A DNA stretch of 64,000 bases from Atopobiaceae bacterium (GTDB lineage Bacteria; Actinomycetota; Coriobacteriia; Coriobacteriales; Atopobiaceae): contig JAKVON010000001.1 of the NCBI GenBank assembly GCA_022482785.1, positions 1 through 64,000 on the forward strand, written 5' to 3'. This document shows positions 62,832 through 64,000 of this stretch, piece by piece; positions within the stretch are counted from its first letter, which is position 1; each line of letters begins with the position of its first letter. Made by a program: the position numbers and the translations under genes. The notes beneath the pieces are model-generated. The model did not search any database. It saw only the letters and a list, made by a program, of their open reading frames with translations, and was not told the origin of the DNA.

Positions 62832-64000
62832 TCAAACGCAATCGCTCGATGGCTCAGGCACAGCCAAGCCATCCCCCGCTGGCCTTGAGACCAGCAGCCA
62901 CAGAAGCATCGGCAAGGACAGGATGACGTAGAGGTAGTAACGAAGCAGGGTCATGGGTCCAAGCAGGACGGTCAACACGACCGACAGGAGCACCCAGCAA
63001 AACACCTTCCCCGCGCGATTGCCCACGATGCTGCAATGCGCCAGGACCACGAGAAGAAGCCAGACGTATGGGGCAACCGACATGAGAACGAACAGCGGTC
63101 CCAGAGTCGCCGGGTCATCAAAACGAGACACTTCCCAATATAGGCCAGCAAGCGCTGGAATCTTGGAATGCTGCTCCACCGGAGGCTCGCAGACAGCAGC
63201 AAAGGCACAGGTCTCCGTCAGATCGTAGTCAAATGCACTCATCGACTTTGAGTAGGCTTCGTTATAACCATCCATGAGTGCCCACGGACACCAAGCGGCC
63301 TTTGTCAGGTCGAGGTCGGCCGCCACGCACGTCAGCGGGTGCTCCATTCGAACCTTTACCCAAAGAGAAAACAGCTCTGAGTATCTGCCTTGCTCGACAG
63401 CGCCATAGAACACGGCCCGCAAACGATCCGTGAACTGATGGGACTCGTCGTAATAGGAAGAGAATTCATTCGGATCGACACCCAGAGAGACGAGATCAGA
63501 ATCGATCGAGTCGTCAGTCATCTGGCAACGGGCAATCTCGACCGATGGGAAAGAGATGGCCTCGCGGAGAGGGTTGGACGAGACCACGCCGAGCGCGGAA
63601 CAGACCGGACCGCTCCACAATACGAACATGGCTACCCCCATCGCAAGCGAGAGGAGGATTCTTCGACGGGAAGGCCTGTTCTTTCGAAGAGCGAAGAGCA
63701 GGACCATGGCAACGACCGCCAGGGCAACGACCATGTTGCTCCGCCAAGAAAGGGCGAGAAAGGAAAACAGCCCGAGGAGCGCGAGGTCGCGCCATCCCAC
63801 CGTCTCGCTGCCGACGCAGGTATAGAGGATGATTCCGAACATGACGAGCCAGAGAGAGAAGAGGGTGTCCTTCGTCGAGCAGCACATGAGCATGGACACC
63901 GCGGGGTTCATCGCAAAAAAGACCACCGAGAAGACCAGCAGCCAGCGTGGGGCACCGTCTCGCGCCAGACAACGAAGAGAATGGACTACGAGCGAGATTC
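62832..64000 (-). CDS. multi-TM membrane protein (DUF6020-like), 5' end beyond window
   Basis: open reading frame reaches the right window edge; NPAVSMLMCCSTKDTLFSLWLVMFGIILYTCV...LALSWRSNMVVALAVVAMVLLFALRKNR; ORF track annotates from internal ATG 63926. Confidence 0.75.
   Translation of the reverse strand, partial: ISLVVHSLRCLARDGAPRWLLVFSVVFFAMNPAVSMLMCCSTKDTLFSLWLVMFGIILYTCVGSETVGWRDLALLGLFSFLALSWRSNMVVALAVVAMVLLFALRKNRPSRRRILLSLAMGVAMFVLWSGPVCSALGVVSSNPLREAISFPSVEIARCQMTDDSIDSDLVSLGVDPNEFSSYYDESHQFTDRLRAVFYGAVEQGRYSELFSLWVKVRMEHPLTCVAADLDLTKAAWCPWALMDGYNEAYSKSMSAFDYDLTETCAFAAVCEPPVEQHSKIPALAGLYWEVSRFDDPATLGPLFVLMSVAPYVWLLLVVLAHCSIVGNRAGKVFCWVLLSVVLTVLLGPMTLLRYYLYVILSLPMLLWLLVSRPAGDGLAVPEPSSDCV

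Overview
High-GC (except the left ~7 kb) actinobacterial-type chromosome segment; the gene content suggests a Coriobacteriia / Olsenella-Atopobium-like organism (inference only). Left to right: (i) an accessory region (1-9.3 kb) with a lipoprotein, a LURP-one-like protein, a truncated SNF2 helicase next to an IS481-family element, two adjacent DUF4230-like proteins, a three-gene TerB-containing operon and a decayed MFS gene; (ii) a very large all-in-one amino-acid ABC transporter polypeptide with unusual lobe order (9.5-13.0 kb); (iii) anaerobic core metabolism interleaved with three large PAS hybrid histidine kinases: asnS, frdBAC, an FMN-type glutamate synthase, heterodimeric fumarase, serA, an arylpyruvate oxidation cluster (paaK-ACT-iorA-iorB-acyl-CoA ligase), and DUF47-pit; (iv) a long surface-glycan region (40-64 kb, running off the right edge) with GT2 enzymes, a flippase, two sugar aminotransferases, three ATP-grasp enzymes, a PLP beta-elimination-type enzyme, and a secreted ricin-repeat / L,D-transpeptidase fusion. 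Best candidates for something undescribed: the double [ATP-grasp + DegT aminotransferase + GT2] modules, the permuted SBP-SBP-TMD-NBD-X transporter, the TerB triad, and the lectin-LDT protein. Caveat: many conserved genes carry 1-nt frameshifts (four within ~150 nt of iorA), so indel errors in the assembly are likely and 'pseudogene' calls must be treated cautiously. No tRNA, rRNA or CRISPR array was recognised by eye.
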